Assembly: GCF_007997295.1 (NCBI RefSeq)
Contig: NZ_VORY01000004.1
Coordinates: 62,001 to 126,000, forward strand
Length of the DNA stretch: 64,000 nt
Direction of reading: 5' to 3'
Origin: Gillisia hiemivivida
Lineage (GTDB): Bacteria > Bacteroidota > Bacteroidia > Flavobacteriales > Flavobacteriaceae
A program made the translations under genes and the position numbers. The notes below the pieces were generated by a model. It had not been told where the DNA came from and made no database searches. It saw only the letters and a program-made list of their open reading frames with translations. Position 1 is the stretch's first letter; each line of letters starts with the position of its first letter. This document shows positions 37,738 to 48,243 of the stretch, piece after piece.

Positions 37738-37767
37738 AAAGGCCGGATGAAATATCATCCGGCCTTT
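37738..37767. terminator. Bidirectional terminator between amylase and galM
   Basis: Perfect 13-bp stem AAAGGCCGGATGA/TCATCCGGCCTTT with loop AATA. It lies 22 nt after the amylase stop and 10 nt beyond the galM stop on the other strand, so it ends both convergent transcripts. Confidence 0.92.
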
Positions 37768-37777
37768 ATTTATTGAA

Positions 37778-38767
37778 TTAATCTTTTACTAAATTGAATT
37801 TGTATGAGATCTTATTTAAATATGTTTCACCAGCATTTAGAATACTAGAAGGGAAATTTGAATGATTAGGAGCATCTGGAAAGTTCTGTGCTTCCAAGCA
37901 AAAAGACGGAAATTTCTTACTTATTTTGGTATTATATTCCCAATGATCTGGTAATTGGACTGGTATAAAAGTTACTACCGCTGGCTGATTGGTTTTTAAG
38001 ATCATCTCAATTTTAGATTTAGATGAATAAATTCTTGCGGCAATATTATTATGTTGATTCAAAACATAAGTATCGTCCACATTAATATTTTTAATCCTTT
38101 TGGAAACTAAAAAGTCCTTCTCTTCTGAAATCAGATCTCTCAGCGTTCCAGTTGGTCTTAATTTGGAATCTACCTCGAGAATTTTTGGAGCATTGATTTG
38201 TAATTTGTGATCCTTGACACTCCCTTCTCCATTTAAATTGAAGTAGGTGTGATTGGTAAGATTTATTATTGTTTGCTTATCACTTTTAGCAGTGTACTCT
38301 ATTTTTAATTCATTCTCTTCAGTAAGCTTATAGAAAACCTCAACATTTAAATTTCCGGGATAACCTTCCTCTCCATCTTTAGAAGAACAGCTTAGTCTAA
38401 TAGAAGGATTTGCACCTTTTGTTTGAGATATCATATCCCAAACCTTGTGCTGAAGCCCTTTCTTACCTCCATGTAAATGCACTCCATTCTTTTGAAACAG
38501 TTTTAAAGCTTTTCCATCAAGTATAAACTCTCCTTCAGAAATTCTTCCTGCATACCTCCCTATAGAAGCTCCAAAACACATGTTTTTTTGCCGGTATTCC
38601 TCAGTTACGTAATCTTCTTTATTCTTTGGGCCAACCACAACATTTATCAAATTTCCTTCTGCATCTTTAATTTTTAGGCTGAAGATCGTAGCGCCTAAAT
38701 TCAGAATTTCTAAAGATGTTCCGGCTGTATTAGTAAGTGTAAATAATTGAAGATCTTCTGTAAACAT
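37778..38767 (-). CDS. galM: Aldose 1-epimerase (galactose mutarotase family)
   Basis: The 329-residue protein has the family motifs GASIGRYAGRISEGEF, VHLHGGKKGLQHKVWD, LTNHTYFNLNGEG (catalytic His) and FCLEAQNFPDAPNHSNFPS (catalytic Glu). No signal peptide is visible. It interconverts alpha and beta anomers of hexoses. Next to a locus that makes beta-glucose-1-phosphate and glucose, it would speed anomer exchange for glucokinase or phosphorylase. It is convergent with the amylase and may have its own promoter. Confidence 0.93.
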   Translation of the reverse strand: MFTEDLQLFTLTNTAGTSLEILNLGATIFSLKIKDAEGNLINVVVGPKNKEDYVTEEYRQKNMCFGASIGRYAGRISEGEFILDGKALKLFQKNGVHLHGGKKGLQHKVWDMISQTKGANPSIRLSCSSKDGEEGYPGNLNVEVFYKLTEENELKIEYTAKSDKQTIINLTNHTYFNLNGEGSVKDHKLQINAPKILEVDSKLRPTGTLRDLISEEKDFLVSKRIKNINVDDTYVLNQHNNIAARIYSSKSKIEMILKTNQPAVVTFIPVQLPDHWEYNTKISKKFPSFCLEAQNFPDAPNHSNFPSSILNAGETYLNKISYKFNLVKD

Positions 38768-38883
38768 GAAAATTATTTCTGAGTCAAATAAAAATTTAAA
38801 GGAACTTCAAAGATCGGAATTATTTACTTCTGAATATTTCGCTTTGACCAACAGATCTTCTTATTATTTGTTTAATACTTTAA

Positions 38884-38912
38884 AAACCCGAGTGATTGCT
38901 CACTCAGGGTTT
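38884..38912 (-). terminator. Terminator of the gltBD operon
   Basis: Stem AAACCC-GAGTGA paired with TCACTC-A-GGGTTT, loop TTGC, one bulged A; on the minus strand it runs into GGGTTTTTA. It lies 63 nt past the gltD stop. Confidence 0.75.
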
Positions 38913-38944
38913 AATTATAATGTTTTTGATTATTCAGAAACTCA

Positions 38945-38979
38945 GGGAATGAAATCCTCAATGAGGATGAGGAATTAAA
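38945..38979 (-). repeat. Fragment of repeat family A at the gltD stop codon
   Basis: On the minus strand the sequence TTTAATTCCTCATCCTCATTGAGG, here split, begins at the gltD stop codon and resembles the family A end (TTTTAAYCCCTCATTGAGGG). It is a degenerate short copy. Confidence 0.5.
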
Positions 38980-40441
38980 TTCTAGGTAGATCTCCTTCTC
39001 CTTTAAGTGGCAGTTCTGAAGTGCCCATTAAATATTTATCTACATAATACGCAGCCTCACGTCCTTCTGAAATTGCCCAAACTATTAAAGATTGCCCCCG
39101 TCTCATATCTCCGGCTACAAAAATTCCGGGTACATTGCTCTGATAATCGTCTAAAGAAGCATGAATATTGGTTCTGGCATCCATCTTTAACCCTAGTTGT
39201 TCTGCCAAAGTTGTTTCACTCCCTGTAAAACCCAAAGCCAACAAAGCAAGATCACAATCCCATCGTTTATCTGTCCCGGGAATTTCCTCTAACAGAGGTC
39301 TTTCTCCTAGTTTATGAGTCCATTCTACCTCTGTGGTGATCAAGCCAACAAGGTTACCTTGTGCATCCCCCAAAAACTCTTTGGTAGAAATACTCCATTC
39401 TCTTTCAGCACCTTCAGCGTGAGAAGAAGTTGTTCTAAGCTTCATTGGCCAATATGGCCAAGGCTGATCTGCTGTGCGATCTACGGAAGCTTTTTTCAAA
39501 ATTTCGAAGTTAAGAACGCTTTCTGCTCCTTGCCGGAATGATGTTCCAATACAATCGCTTCCCGTATCTCCTCCCCCAATAACAACTACATTTTTACCTT
39601 TAGCTGAAATTTCATTTTCAGAAAATTTAAGCCCGTCTACTCTTCTGTTATTTTGGGAAAGAAAGTCCATCGCTTGATGTACTCCTTTTAAATGTGCTCC
39701 TTTAATTGGTAGTTGCCTGTTAACCGTGGCACCTCCACAAAGCACAATTGAATCATGATTTAATTTCACCTCCTCTATAGCAATATTCTTGCCTACATGA
39801 GCATTAGTTATAAATTTAATACCTTCCTGCTCCAAGACTTCCAGACGACGATCTATGACATTTTTCTCCATCTTAAAATCTGGGATTCCATAACGAAGTA
39901 AGCCCCCAACTTTCTCATCCCTTTCATAAACCGTCACCTCATGTCCAGCTCTATTTAGTTGTTGTGCTGCAGCTAATCCGGCCGGTCCAGACCCAATAAC
40001 TGCTACTTTTTTTCCGGTTCTATGCTCTGGAATTTGAGGCTTCACCCAGCCATTTTTAAAGGCTTCTTCAGCAATGTTCTTCTCTATATTTTCAATAGTT
40101 ACCGGATCTTCGTTGATGTTAAGCACACATGCTTCTTCACATGGAGCGGGACATAATCTTCCTGTAAACTCCGGAAAGTTGTTGGTACCATGTAAAATCT
40201 CGGCTGCTTTTTGCCATTTACCCTGGTAAACCGCATCATTAAAATCTGGAATTAGATTACCTAAAGGACATCCACTATGGCAAAAAGGAATACCACAATC
40301 CATACATCTGGCTCCCTGATCTTTTAATTCAGACTCTTTTAGCTTTACCGTAAATTCTTTATAATTCTCAACTCTTTTTTCAACCGGTTCATAATCTTCT
40401 GACTTACTTTTGAATTCTAAGAATCCTGTTATCTTTCCCAT
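38975..40441 (-). CDS. gltD: Glutamate synthase small subunit
   Basis: The 488-residue protein has N-terminal cysteine motifs for 4Fe-4S clusters (CMDCGIPFCHSGCPLGNLIP and CPAPCEEAC), an FAD Rossmann motif VAVIGSGPAGLAAAQQL and an NADPH-type motif VVVIGGGDTGSDCIG. It passes electrons from NADPH to the large subunit for glutamate synthesis from glutamine and 2-oxoglutarate. It starts 4 nt after the gltB stop. Length is normal. Confidence 0.97.
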   Translation of the reverse strand: MGKITGFLEFKSKSEDYEPVEKRVENYKEFTVKLKESELKDQGARCMDCGIPFCHSGCPLGNLIPDFNDAVYQGKWQKAAEILHGTNNFPEFTGRLCPAPCEEACVLNINEDPVTIENIEKNIAEEAFKNGWVKPQIPEHRTGKKVAVIGSGPAGLAAAQQLNRAGHEVTVYERDEKVGGLLRYGIPDFKMEKNVIDRRLEVLEQEGIKFITNAHVGKNIAIEEVKLNHDSIVLCGGATVNRQLPIKGAHLKGVHQAMDFLSQNNRRVDGLKFSENEISAKGKNVVVIGGGDTGSDCIGTSFRQGAESVLNFEILKKASVDRTADQPWPYWPMKLRTTSSHAEGAEREWSISTKEFLGDAQGNLVGLITTEVEWTHKLGERPLLEEIPGTDKRWDCDLALLALGFTGSETTLAEQLGLKMDARTNIHASLDDYQSNVPGIFVAGDMRRGQSLIVWAISEGREAAYYVDKYLMGTSELPLKGEGDLPRI

Positions 40442-40445
40442 TATC

Positions 40446-43400
40446 TTACTCCGTTATATCTGTTAATTTTTCCTCTTCCAGCCTTATCAATGCCAGTCTA
40501 TATTCTTCAGGAAGTACTTTCACGAATTTACTCAGACTGCCTTCCCAGTTCTCTAAAATTCTTTGAGCATGCCTGCTTTGTGTATAATTGTAATGATTGG
40601 TAATCAAGAGATGTAATTGCTCCTGATCTTCACTTTCAGTAACTGGCTCCAAGTTTAGATCGCTTAAATTGCAATTCTTTTTAAACGAATCATTTTCATC
40701 AAAAACATATGCAATTCCTCCACTCATACCTGCTCCAAAGTTCCTTCCTGTTTCACCTAGAATAACAGCAACTCCTCCGGTCATATATTCACAACCATGA
40801 TCTCCAATTCCTTCAACTACAGCCTGGGCTCCACTATTTCTCACACAAAAACGCTCTCCTGCCATGCCGTTAAAATATGCTTCCCCCTCTATGGCGCCGT
40901 ATAAAGCAACATTACCAATAATGATATTTTTCTCCGCTTGTAGCGTGGATTCTTCTGGGATCTTTACAATTATTCTACCTCCAGAAAGTCCTTTCCCTAC
41001 ATAATCATTGGCATTACCATCTATTTTTAAAGTTAAACCTCGGGTTGCGAATGCTCCAAAACTTTGACCGGCAGCACCTTTAAAATTGATCTTTAAAGTA
41101 TTGTCAGGCAAGCCCTGTTCTCCATAGATCTTAGAAATCTCATTGCTTAAGATAGCACCTACAGCTCTGTCTGTATTATGAATTTCAAGATCCAATATTG
41201 TCTTTTCTTTTCTAAATAGAGCGGTATGTGCCAACTCGATAATTTCAAAATCAATAGATTTTTCCAGTTGATGATCTTGAGATCCTGTATTGTAAATATC
41301 TACACCTTTTGGAGCTTCAATTTTATGAAGAATCGGAGAAAGGTCTATTCCTGCTGCTTTAAAATGATCAATTGCTTTATTTCTATTCAATTTATGCACC
41401 TGACCCACCATTTCATCTACAGTTCTAAAACCGAGTTGTGCCATGATCTCTCTTAATTCTTCAGCAATAAAGTACATGTAGTTCACTACATGCTCTGGTT
41501 TACCCTTAAATTTCTTTCTTAAGTCCGGATTTTGAGTAGCAATACCAACCGGGCATGTATTTAAATGACAAACTCTCATCATTATACATCCTGAAGCTAC
41601 CAGCGGGGCTGTTGCAAAACCAAATTCTTCGGCACCTAAAAGACAAGCTACAGCTACATCTCTCCCGGTTTTTAACTGTCCGTCACATTCAAGTCTTATT
41701 CTGCTTCTAAGATCATTCAAAACCAAAGTTTGCTGAGCTTCAGCAATTCCTAATTCCCAAGGTAAGCCTGCGTGCCTAAGTGATGTCAAAGGAGCTGCAC
41801 CGGTACCACCATCATAACCTGAAATCAAAATTACATCTGCTTTAGCCTTAGCAACTCCAGCAGCCACGGTTCCAACCCCGACTTCAGAAACCAGTTTTAC
41901 GTTTATTCTAGCTGCTCTGTTAGCTGATTTTAGATCGTAAATCAATTGTGCCAGATCTTCAATAGAATAAATATCGTGATGAGGTGGCGGCGAAATAAGA
42001 CCTACATAGGGCGTACTATTCCTGGTCTTAGCAATAAATTTATTCACTTTAGATCCTGGCAAATGCCCTCCCTCTCCTGGCTTCGCACCTTGAGCCATCT
42101 TGATCTGAATTTCGGTGGCATTGGTAAGATAATTACTTGAAACTCCAAATCTTCCTGAAGCCACTTGCTTTATAGCACTATTTGCCCAATCTCCATTGGC
42201 GTTCTTATAAAATCTGTTAGAATCTTCTCCTCCTTCTCCACTATTGCTCTTTCCTCCTATTCTATTCATCGCAATAGCAAGATTCTCATGAGCTTCTTTA
42301 CTTATGGAACCATAAGACATAGCGCCGGTTTTAAACCTTTTTACGATCTCTGTCCAGGGCTCCACTTCAGCTAACGGAATGGGATCATAATTTGAGAATT
42401 CGAACATTCCTCTAATAGTCATTAACTGTTTAGACTGCTCATTAACAAGTGCCGCATATTCTTTATAGGTTGCTGGATTGTTGGTCCTCACAGATTCCTG
42501 CAATTTTGCAATGCTAATTGGATTAAACATATGCTTTTCACCATTTCTTCTCCAACGGTAATCACCTCCTATTTCCATTCCTATAGAACCAGGGATGTTT
42601 CTCTCTTTAAATGTCCTTAAATGTCTTTTTGCTACTTCTTTTTCTACTTCGTACAAGCCAATACCTTCAATTCTACTTGGGGTGTTTGGAAAGTATTTGT
42701 CTATTAGTGGAGAGTTAAGTCCTAAAGCTTCAAATAACTGAGATCCTCTGTAAGAATTAAGGGTGGAGATACCTATTTTATTCATGATCTTCACTACACC
42801 TTTTCCAACTGCCTTGTTATAATTCTCTACAGCATCAACAAAACCTATATTATTAAGATTTTTTTCTTCAATTTGCTCTTGAATGATCTCATTTACTAAA
42901 TATGGATTGATAGCACTCGCTCCATATCCAAATAACAAGGCAAAATGATGCACCTCTCTAGGTTCCGCAGACTCTATGATAAAACTTATTTTAGACCTTT
43001 TTCCCAATTTAAACAAGCCATTATTTAAATAAGAACAAGCTAATAAAGCTGGTATTGGAGCCATTTCTTTATTCACACCTCTATCTGAAAGTATCAATAT
43101 TGAATAAGCCTGATCAATTTTTTCTGAAGCAGTTTTCAACATAATTTCAAGCGCCTCTTCCAATCCGTTCAGCCCTTTTTCGGCTTTATATAAAATAGGA
43201 ATGCTCACCGACTTAAAATCTGGATGCTCAAAATATTTGATCTTATCCAGATCTTCTTTTGAAATTACCGGATTATGGATCATGATCTTTTTACAGTAAT
43301 CTGGAGAAACCTCCATTAAATTTGAATCTCTTCCTAAAGTAAGACTAAGATCTGTGATCAACTCTTCCCGAATACCATCTAAGGGAGGGTTGGTAACCTG

Positions 43401-44954
43401 AGCGAACATTTGTTTGAAGTAATTGTACATTAATTGTGGCCTTTCAGATAGTACCGCCAAAGGGGTATCTGTTCCCATAGATCCAATAGGTTCTTTTGCT
43501 TGACCAGCCATTGGTAAGATTATAGTTTCTATATCTTCTTCTGTATATCCAAAAATATTTTTTCTTAAGTTGATTGGAGTTTTTTCAATTTCTAGAGCCT
43601 CACTTCTGTATGGAATCTCCTTTAGGTGAATTCTGTTTTGTGACAGCCATTTTTTATAATCATGATTTCCAGCTATTCTTTCCTTGATCTCTTCATCGTT
43701 TATAATTCTGCCTTCTTTCATATTTACCAAGAACATACGCCCTGGTTGCAACCTTCCGTGATAGGCAATATTCTCTGGTTTTAGATCCAGCACTCCTGTT
43801 TCTGAAGACATAATAACGTAATCGTCTTTGGTTACAGAATATCTTGAAGGTCTTAACCCATTTCTGTCCAGAACTGCACCTATATAATCTCCATCTGTAA
43901 ATGGTACCGAAGCTGGCCCGTCCCAAGGTTCCATGATGCAACTATTGAATTCATAGAAAGATTTTTTGGTTTCACTCATTTCCTTATGCTTTTCCCAGGC
44001 TTCAGGGATCAACATCATCATGATCTCAGGGAGCGATCTACCAGACATTAGCAATAATTCTACAACCATATCCATAGATGCAGAATCTGATTTTCCTTTT
44101 AATATTATAGGAAATAGCTCTTTTAAATCATCATCAAAAAGATCACTTTTCAATAACTCCTCTCTACTTCTCATTCTGGCAATATTCCCTCTCAAGGTGT
44201 TTATCTCACCATTGTGGCACATATACCTAAAAGGTTGGGCCAGATCCCAGGTTGGAAAAGTATTGGTTGAAAATCTTTGATGTACCAGCGCGAGTCTTGT
44301 AACTACCGTTGGATCTAAGAGATCTTTATAGTAGAACTTGATATCTTCTGGCATTAAAAGCCCTTTAAAAATGAGGGTTTTAGTTGAAAGACTTGGCAAG
44401 TAAAAATATTCACTTTCAGATAATTTTGATTTTAAGATGATATGCTCTGTTACCTTTCTGGCAGCAAAAAGTTGGATCTGAAATTTTTGATCTCCAAGTC
44501 CGTCTTCAGGTTTACCAACAAATATTTGCTCTATAAAAGGCTCTACTTCTGCAGCGATGGCTCCAAGGTGTTCATTATCTACCGGAACTTTTCTCCAGCC
44601 CAATAAAACCAATCCTTTAAGTATAAGTTGCTCTTCAAAAATCTTTTTACAATATTCACGTTGATTTAACTTTCTGGGCAAGAACACATTTCCCATGGCA
44701 TATTCGCGAGATTCCGGAATTTCAAAATCGCAATTCTCTACAAAAAAATCATGCGGTATATCTATTAAAATTCCCGCTCCATCGCCGGTTTTTCCATCAC
44801 TACTTACAGCACCTCGATGCTCTAACTTTTCTAAAATTTCTAAAGCCTTATGTATAATATCATTAGATTTCTTTCCTTTCAGATTGCATATAAACCCCGC
44901 ACCGCAATTTTCATGTTCAAATTCGGGTGAATATAATCCCTGTTTCTCTTTCAT
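40446..44954 (-). CDS. gltB: Glutamate synthase large subunit
   Basis: The 1502-residue protein has an N-terminal glutamine amidotransferase whose nucleophile C17 (ENCGAGFI) follows a short propeptide, which must be removed. Further on are the central domain, the FMN-binding synthase domain ([39 protein letters not shown]), the 3Fe-4S motif [15 protein letters not shown], and the C-terminal GXGXG beta-helix ([17 protein letters not shown]). With GltD it makes two glutamates. It is divergent from the glnK-amtB operon, sharing a 467-bp control region. Confidence 0.98.
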   Translation of the reverse strand: MKEKQGLYSPEFEHENCGAGFICNLKGKKSNDIIHKALEILEKLEHRGAVSSDGKTGDGAGILIDIPHDFFVENCDFEIPESREYAMGNVFLPRKLNQREYCKKIFEEQLILKGLVLLGWRKVPVDNEHLGAIAAEVEPFIEQIFVGKPEDGLGDQKFQIQLFAARKVTEHIILKSKLSESEYFYLPSLSTKTLIFKGLLMPEDIKFYYKDLLDPTVVTRLALVHQRFSTNTFPTWDLAQPFRYMCHNGEINTLRGNIARMRSREELLKSDLFDDDLKELFPIILKGKSDSASMDMVVELLLMSGRSLPEIMMMLIPEAWEKHKEMSETKKSFYEFNSCIMEPWDGPASVPFTDGDYIGAVLDRNGLRPSRYSVTKDDYVIMSSETGVLDLKPENIAYHGRLQPGRMFLVNMKEGRIINDEEIKERIAGNHDYKKWLSQNRIHLKEIPYRSEALEIEKTPINLRKNIFGYTEEDIETIILPMAGQAKEPIGSMGTDTPLAVLSERPQLMYNYFKQMFAQVTNPPLDGIREELITDLSLTLGRDSNLMEVSPDYCKKIMIHNPVISKEDLDKIKYFEHPDFKSVSIPILYKAEKGLNGLEEALEIMLKTASEKIDQAYSILILSDRGVNKEMAPIPALLACSYLNNGLFKLGKRSKISFIIESAEPREVHHFALLFGYGASAINPYLVNEIIQEQIEEKNLNNIGFVDAVENYNKAVGKGVVKIMNKIGISTLNSYRGSQLFEALGLNSPLIDKYFPNTPSRIEGIGLYEVEKEVAKRHLRTFKERNIPGSIGMEIGGDYRWRRNGEKHMFNPISIAKLQESVRTNNPATYKEYAALVNEQSKQLMTIRGMFEFSNYDPIPLAEVEPWTEIVKRFKTGAMSYGSISKEAHENLAIAMNRIGGKSNSGEGGEDSNRFYKNANGDWANSAIKQVASGRFGVSSNYLTNATEIQIKMAQGAKPGEGGHLPGSKVNKFIAKTRNSTPYVGLISPPPHHDIYSIEDLAQLIYDLKSANRAARINVKLVSEVGVGTVAAGVAKAKADVILISGYDGGTGAAPLTSLRHAGLPWELGIAEAQQTLVLNDLRSRIRLECDGQLKTGRDVAVACLLGAEEFGFATAPLVASGCIMMRVCHLNTCPVGIATQNPDLRKKFKGKPEHVVNYMYFIAEELREIMAQLGFRTVDEMVGQVHKLNRNKAIDHFKAAGIDLSPILHKIEAPKGVDIYNTGSQDHQLEKSIDFEIIELAHTALFRKEKTILDLEIHNTDRAVGAILSNEISKIYGEQGLPDNTLKINFKGAAGQSFGAFATRGLTLKIDGNANDYVGKGLSGGRIIVKIPEESTLQAEKNIIIGNVALYGAIEGEAYFNGMAGERFCVRNSGAQAVVEGIGDHGCEYMTGGVAVILGETGRNFGAGMSGGIAYVFDENDSFKKNCNLSDLNLEPVTESEDQEQLHLLITNHYNYTQSRHAQRILENWEGSLSKFVKVLPEEYRLALIRLEEEKLTDITE

Positions 44955-45421
44955 ATTTTCTTCAATTTTTCATCTTTATTCTTCCTAAAGTAAAGAATAA
45001 ACTCAATATTGAATAATATTTAATAAACTGATTTCTACATTTAATACTTTCTTAAAAAATCAATTTTTTAATACTAAATTCATAATTAAAAACCTCTTTT
45101 TTGCCATATCTGCAACAAATTTTTCGTGTCCATTTCCTGAAAATGACTTTTTATGGACTTTAATAATAGATTGAAAATCAGAATCTGACGTTTTTATCAG
45201 TTTTTGAAGGTGTTTTTTACCTCATATTCATGAAAACAAGTAATATTTCATCATGAATACAATAATTTCTTAGCTTTTTTATGTAAAATAATTATTACCC
45301 CCTAAAATATAGGGGGTAATAATTATTAAATACACAAATATCAATACCCGCCCCCTATTTTTTTAATTGAGTTGCTCAAAATATACATAGATTAGTGACC
45401 AACTAATTAATTGTATATCAA
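44955..45421. other. Shared control region between gltBD and porin-glnK-amtB
   Basis: A 467-bp AT-rich gap with no credible gene. It contains the perfect inverted repeat at 45287-45327 and a further C5-type motif (CCGCCCCCTATTTTTTTAA, near 45349-45367) resembling one arm. The rest shows no recognised element. Confidence 0.75.
45287..45327. promoter_or_regulatory. Perfect 17-bp inverted repeat, candidate nitrogen operator
   Basis: AATAATTATTACCCCCT and its exact complement AGGGGGTAATAATTATT are separated by 7 nt (AAAATAT). It lies 95 bp before the porin ATG and about 330 bp before gltB. Such symmetry, with no gene ending nearby, fits a protein-binding site better than a terminator. The binding protein is unknown. 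Confidence 0.65.
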
Positions 45422-46567
45422 ATGAAAAAAATCTACCTACCCCTTGTTCTGCTTTTTGCGCTCAATTCTCATGCGCAAGAAGAGGATTCTCCAACAAACA
45501 GTTTTAAAATATCAGGATCAGTTGATGTATATGCACGTTTCAATTTAAACTCCTTTAACAGGAATTATGACGATATAGATGCACCGGCACCTGCAACATC
45601 TTTCGCTAACGACCCTGGCTTTGCAATAGGTATGGCTAATGTTATTATGAGTTACGAGACAGGAAAGGTAGGTGCAGTTGCAGATCTCGTATATGGACCT
45701 AGAGGAGAAGATGCCGTATTTAATTCTATAGGTAGTCCGAATATCGTAAATCAGCTTTATGTATACTGGAATGTCAGTGATAAAGTAACATTAACGCTTG
45801 GTAACTGGAACACTTATTTAGGTTATGAGGTTATATCACCCGCAGCAAACTTTAACTATTCCACTTCTTACATGTTCTCTTATGGGCCGTTCTCTCATAC
45901 GGGTATAAAAGCAGATTTTGAGTTAAGTGATGAATTTAGTGCTATGGTAGCGGTAATGAACCCCACAGATTATACTGAGTTTAATCCTGTAGGCACCTAT
46001 ACTCTTGGAGCACAACTTGGATACGCTAAGGATACCGGAAGTGCATTTTTGAATTTTCTCTACGGAGATCAGGACGGAAATCTTGACGGAATAGGCAATA
46101 ATGGCGGAGATGCTTCTGCTGGTTCAACTTTTCAGGTAGACCTTACTGCAGGTGTTGATCTATCAGATGAATTTTATTTAGGCTTCAATACTACTTACAA
46201 CATTACCTCTACCGGGGAAGCTTATACAGATACTGGCATACGAGATATTGATGGAGATGATTTCGGCTTTTATGGTGCAGCGGTATATCTGCAGTATAGC
46301 CTAAGTGACAGTTTTGCGCTAGGTACAAGAGGTGAATATTTTAAAGAATTTAATGGCGGGGCAGGAGCTCTAGGTGTTTATGATGCCGATGGCGATGCCG
46401 GAGTCTTTGCTTTAACTGTTTCAGGAAATATTGCAATAGGTGATCTTATGTTAATTCCAGAAATACGCCTTGATTCAGCCAATCAAGATATATTCCTTAA
46501 TAAGGATATCGACGGAACACAAGACAGCTTAGCATCTGTTCTTCTTGCAGCAGTTTATAAATTTTAA
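45422..46567 (+). CDS. Outer-membrane beta-barrel porin (BBP2-like)
   Basis: The 381-residue protein has a signal peptide (MKKIYLPLVLLFALNSHAQ, cleavage near 19). The rest is made of alternating amphipathic strands rich in Gly, Asn and aromatic residues, ending in the outer-membrane signature VLLAAVYKF. Seen features such as ISGSVDVYARFNLNSF and LTLGNWNTYLGYEVISP fit the putative beta-barrel porin family found beside amtB in Bacteroidota. It is the first gene of an operon with glnK (16 nt) and amtB (26 nt), so ammonium passage through the outer membrane is a reasonable inference. Confidence 0.88.
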   Translation: MKKIYLPLVLLFALNSHAQEEDSPTNSFKISGSVDVYARFNLNSFNRNYDDIDAPAPATSFANDPGFAIGMANVIMSYETGKVGAVADLVYGPRGEDAVFNSIGSPNIVNQLYVYWNVSDKVTLTLGNWNTYLGYEVISPAANFNYSTSYMFSYGPFSHTGIKADFELSDEFSAMVAVMNPTDYTEFNPVGTYTLGAQLGYAKDTGSAFLNFLYGDQDGNLDGIGNNGGDASAGSTFQVDLTAGVDLSDEFYLGFNTTYNITSTGEAYTDTGIRDIDGDDFGFYGAAVYLQYSLSDSFALGTRGEYFKEFNGGAGALGVYDADGDAGVFALTVSGNIAIGDLMLIPEIRLDSANQDIFLNKDIDGTQDSLASVLLAAVYKF

Positions 46568-46583
46568 TCTAAACATATAAATC

Positions 46584-46922
46584 ATGAAAAAAATAGAAGC
46601 AATAATCAGGAAATCAAAGTTTTCTGCAGTTAAAAAAGCTTTACATCAAAAAGGTATCAACTTCTTCTCCTATTGGGATGTAACTGGATTGGGAAATGAA
46701 AAAATGGGTAGTGTATACCGAGGAGTATCCTATAGTACTAGTGATATTCAGCGTAGATATTTATCGATTGTGGTAGATGATTCTTTTGTAGAATCCACTA
46801 TCGAAGCTATTCTTACAGCAGGTCGTACAGGAGAAGTCGGCGATGGAAAAATATTTGTTTCCGAGATCAGTGAAGCATATAGAATTCGTACCGGAGACAA
46901 AGGAAAAGAAACTCTAAACTAA
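46584..46922 (+). CDS. glnK: PII nitrogen regulatory protein
   Basis: The 112-residue protein has the PII fold: the T-loop VYRGVSY with Tyr50 at the position uridylylated in E. coli GlnB (Y51), the B-loop RTGEVGDGKIF, and the C-loop RIRTGDKG. The T-loop base (SDIQRRYL) differs from the usual LPKxK segment. It senses 2-oxoglutarate and ATP/ADP and should gate AmtB encoded next. Without a visible uridylyltransferase gene here, modification is unproven. I use glnK because of the amtB linkage. Confidence 0.94.
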   Translation: MKKIEAIIRKSKFSAVKKALHQKGINFFSYWDVTGLGNEKMGSVYRGVSYSTSDIQRRYLSIVVDDSFVESTIEAILTAGRTGEVGDGKIFVSEISEAYRIRTGDKGKETLN

Positions 46923-46948
46923 TTATTAAAGCATAAAATGTTAATTAT

Positions 46949-48187
46949 ATGGACTCAGGATTATTTACAGTAAACAATGTATGGATGATGATATGTACCG
47001 GGCTGGTATTTTTTATGCACCTCGGTTTTTCATTGCTCGAAATTGGACTTACCAGGCAAAAGAATACCATCAACATACTCTTCAAAAATCTATTTATAAT
47101 TTGTGCGGGATTACTTATGTACTATATAGGAGGATTCAATTTAATGTATCCGGGATTTGAAGAAGGATCTGCAGGGATCTTGAAATTTGCAGGTTTCGGA
47201 ATAGCAGCACCAGAAAATGGAATGCTGCCCGAATATGCCAGCGGAGGATACACTTGGTGGACTGATTTCCTTTTTCAAGGAATGTTTGCAGCCACTGCAG
47301 CAACCATTGTATCTGGAGCTGTCGCAGAACGAATTAAGATTGGAGGATTTATGATATTTGTTGTTATTTACGTAGGACTTATCTATCCAATAGTAGGCTC
47401 ATGGAAATGGGGTGGTGGATTCCTTGATGCTATGAATTTTTATGACTTTGCCGGATCTACCTTAGTTCACTCTGTTGGAGGATGGGCCGCGTTAGTAGCT
47501 ATATTTATATTGGGACCTCGTATTGGTAAATTCAGTGAAAACAACAAACCTCAACCAATTCCTGGTCACAATATTCCCTTTGCAGCCGCAGGAGTACTTA
47601 TATTATGGTTAGGATGGTTTGGATTTAACGGAGGTTCTGTGTTATCTGCCGATCCTGCCATTACCTCTTTGGTTCTTGTAACAACATCTTTGGCAGCAGC
47701 AGCTGGTGGAATTTCAGCTTTTTTGACATCTACTTTAATGTATAAAAATTATGACCTTACTATGTTCTTAAACGGAATTTTAGGAGGGCTCGTAGGTATT
47801 ACTGCTGGCGCCGATTTAATGTCTCCAAATGAAGCTGTGGTAATTGGCTTGATTGCAGGAGTTGTTATAGTTCTGGGTGTAGCGCTTATAGATAAATTGA
47901 AACTGGATGACCCAGTAGGAGCAGTTGCTGTACATTTAATTTGTGGAATTTGGGGTACACTAGCCGTAGGAATATTTGGAAGCATGGCAGGAATAGATCA
48001 ATTCTTTATTCAATTAGCTGGTGTTGGAATCGTGGGCGCATTTTGCGTAAGTAGTACTTTCATAATTCTTAAAATCATTAAAGCTGTAGCTGGATTAAGA
48101 GTTTCTGAAATAGAAGAACTAGAAGGATTAGACAGACATGAACATGGAATGGATGCCTATCCAGATTTTAGATCTAACGAGCACTAA
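46949..48187 (+). CDS. amtB: Ammonium transporter
   Basis: The 412-residue protein has about eleven transmembrane helices. The twin-histidine pore is conserved: H174 in STLVHSVGG and H329 in GAVAVHLICG. The motif EIGLTRQKNTINILFKN lies in the first part. No signal peptide precedes helix 1. It takes up ammonium across the inner membrane under control of the neighbouring PII protein. The C-terminal cytoplasmic tail (KAVAGLRVSEIEELEGLDRHEHGMD) matches the PII-interacting region. Confidence 0.96.
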   Translation: MDSGLFTVNNVWMMICTGLVFFMHLGFSLLEIGLTRQKNTINILFKNLFIICAGLLMYYIGGFNLMYPGFEEGSAGILKFAGFGIAAPENGMLPEYASGGYTWWTDFLFQGMFAATAATIVSGAVAERIKIGGFMIFVVIYVGLIYPIVGSWKWGGGFLDAMNFYDFAGSTLVHSVGGWAALVAIFILGPRIGKFSENNKPQPIPGHNIPFAAAGVLILWLGWFGFNGGSVLSADPAITSLVLVTTSLAAAAGGISAFLTSTLMYKNYDLTMFLNGILGGLVGITAGADLMSPNEAVVIGLIAGVVIVLGVALIDKLKLDDPVGAVAVHLICGIWGTLAVGIFGSMAGIDQFFIQLAGVGIVGAFCVSSTFIILKIIKAVAGLRVSEIEELEGLDRHEHGMDAYPDFRSNEH

Positions 48188-48231
48188 GAATTTTTAATAC
48201 AGCAATTTTTCGGCGTACTCATTAAAATGTT

Positions 48232-48239
48232 TATTTTTG
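48232..48239 (+). promoter_or_regulatory. Candidate -7 element of the DUF1456 gene
   Basis: TATTTTTG fits TAnnTTTG exactly and ends only 4 nt before the ATG at 48244, which would place transcription start at or next to the start codon. A leaderless mRNA is therefore possible. Confidence 0.45.
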
Positions 48240-48243
48240 CCCT

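Noticed and set aside
38766-38978. 70-codon plus-strand frame between galM and gltD
   Set aside because: It starts inside the galM start codon, crosses the gltBD terminator hairpin and a repeat fragment, and ends in gltD; no sign of a real protein.
45287-45327. Treating the 17-bp inverted repeat as a transcription terminator
   Set aside because: Neither neighbouring gene ends here; both start outward from this region, and no long T-run follows on either strand.
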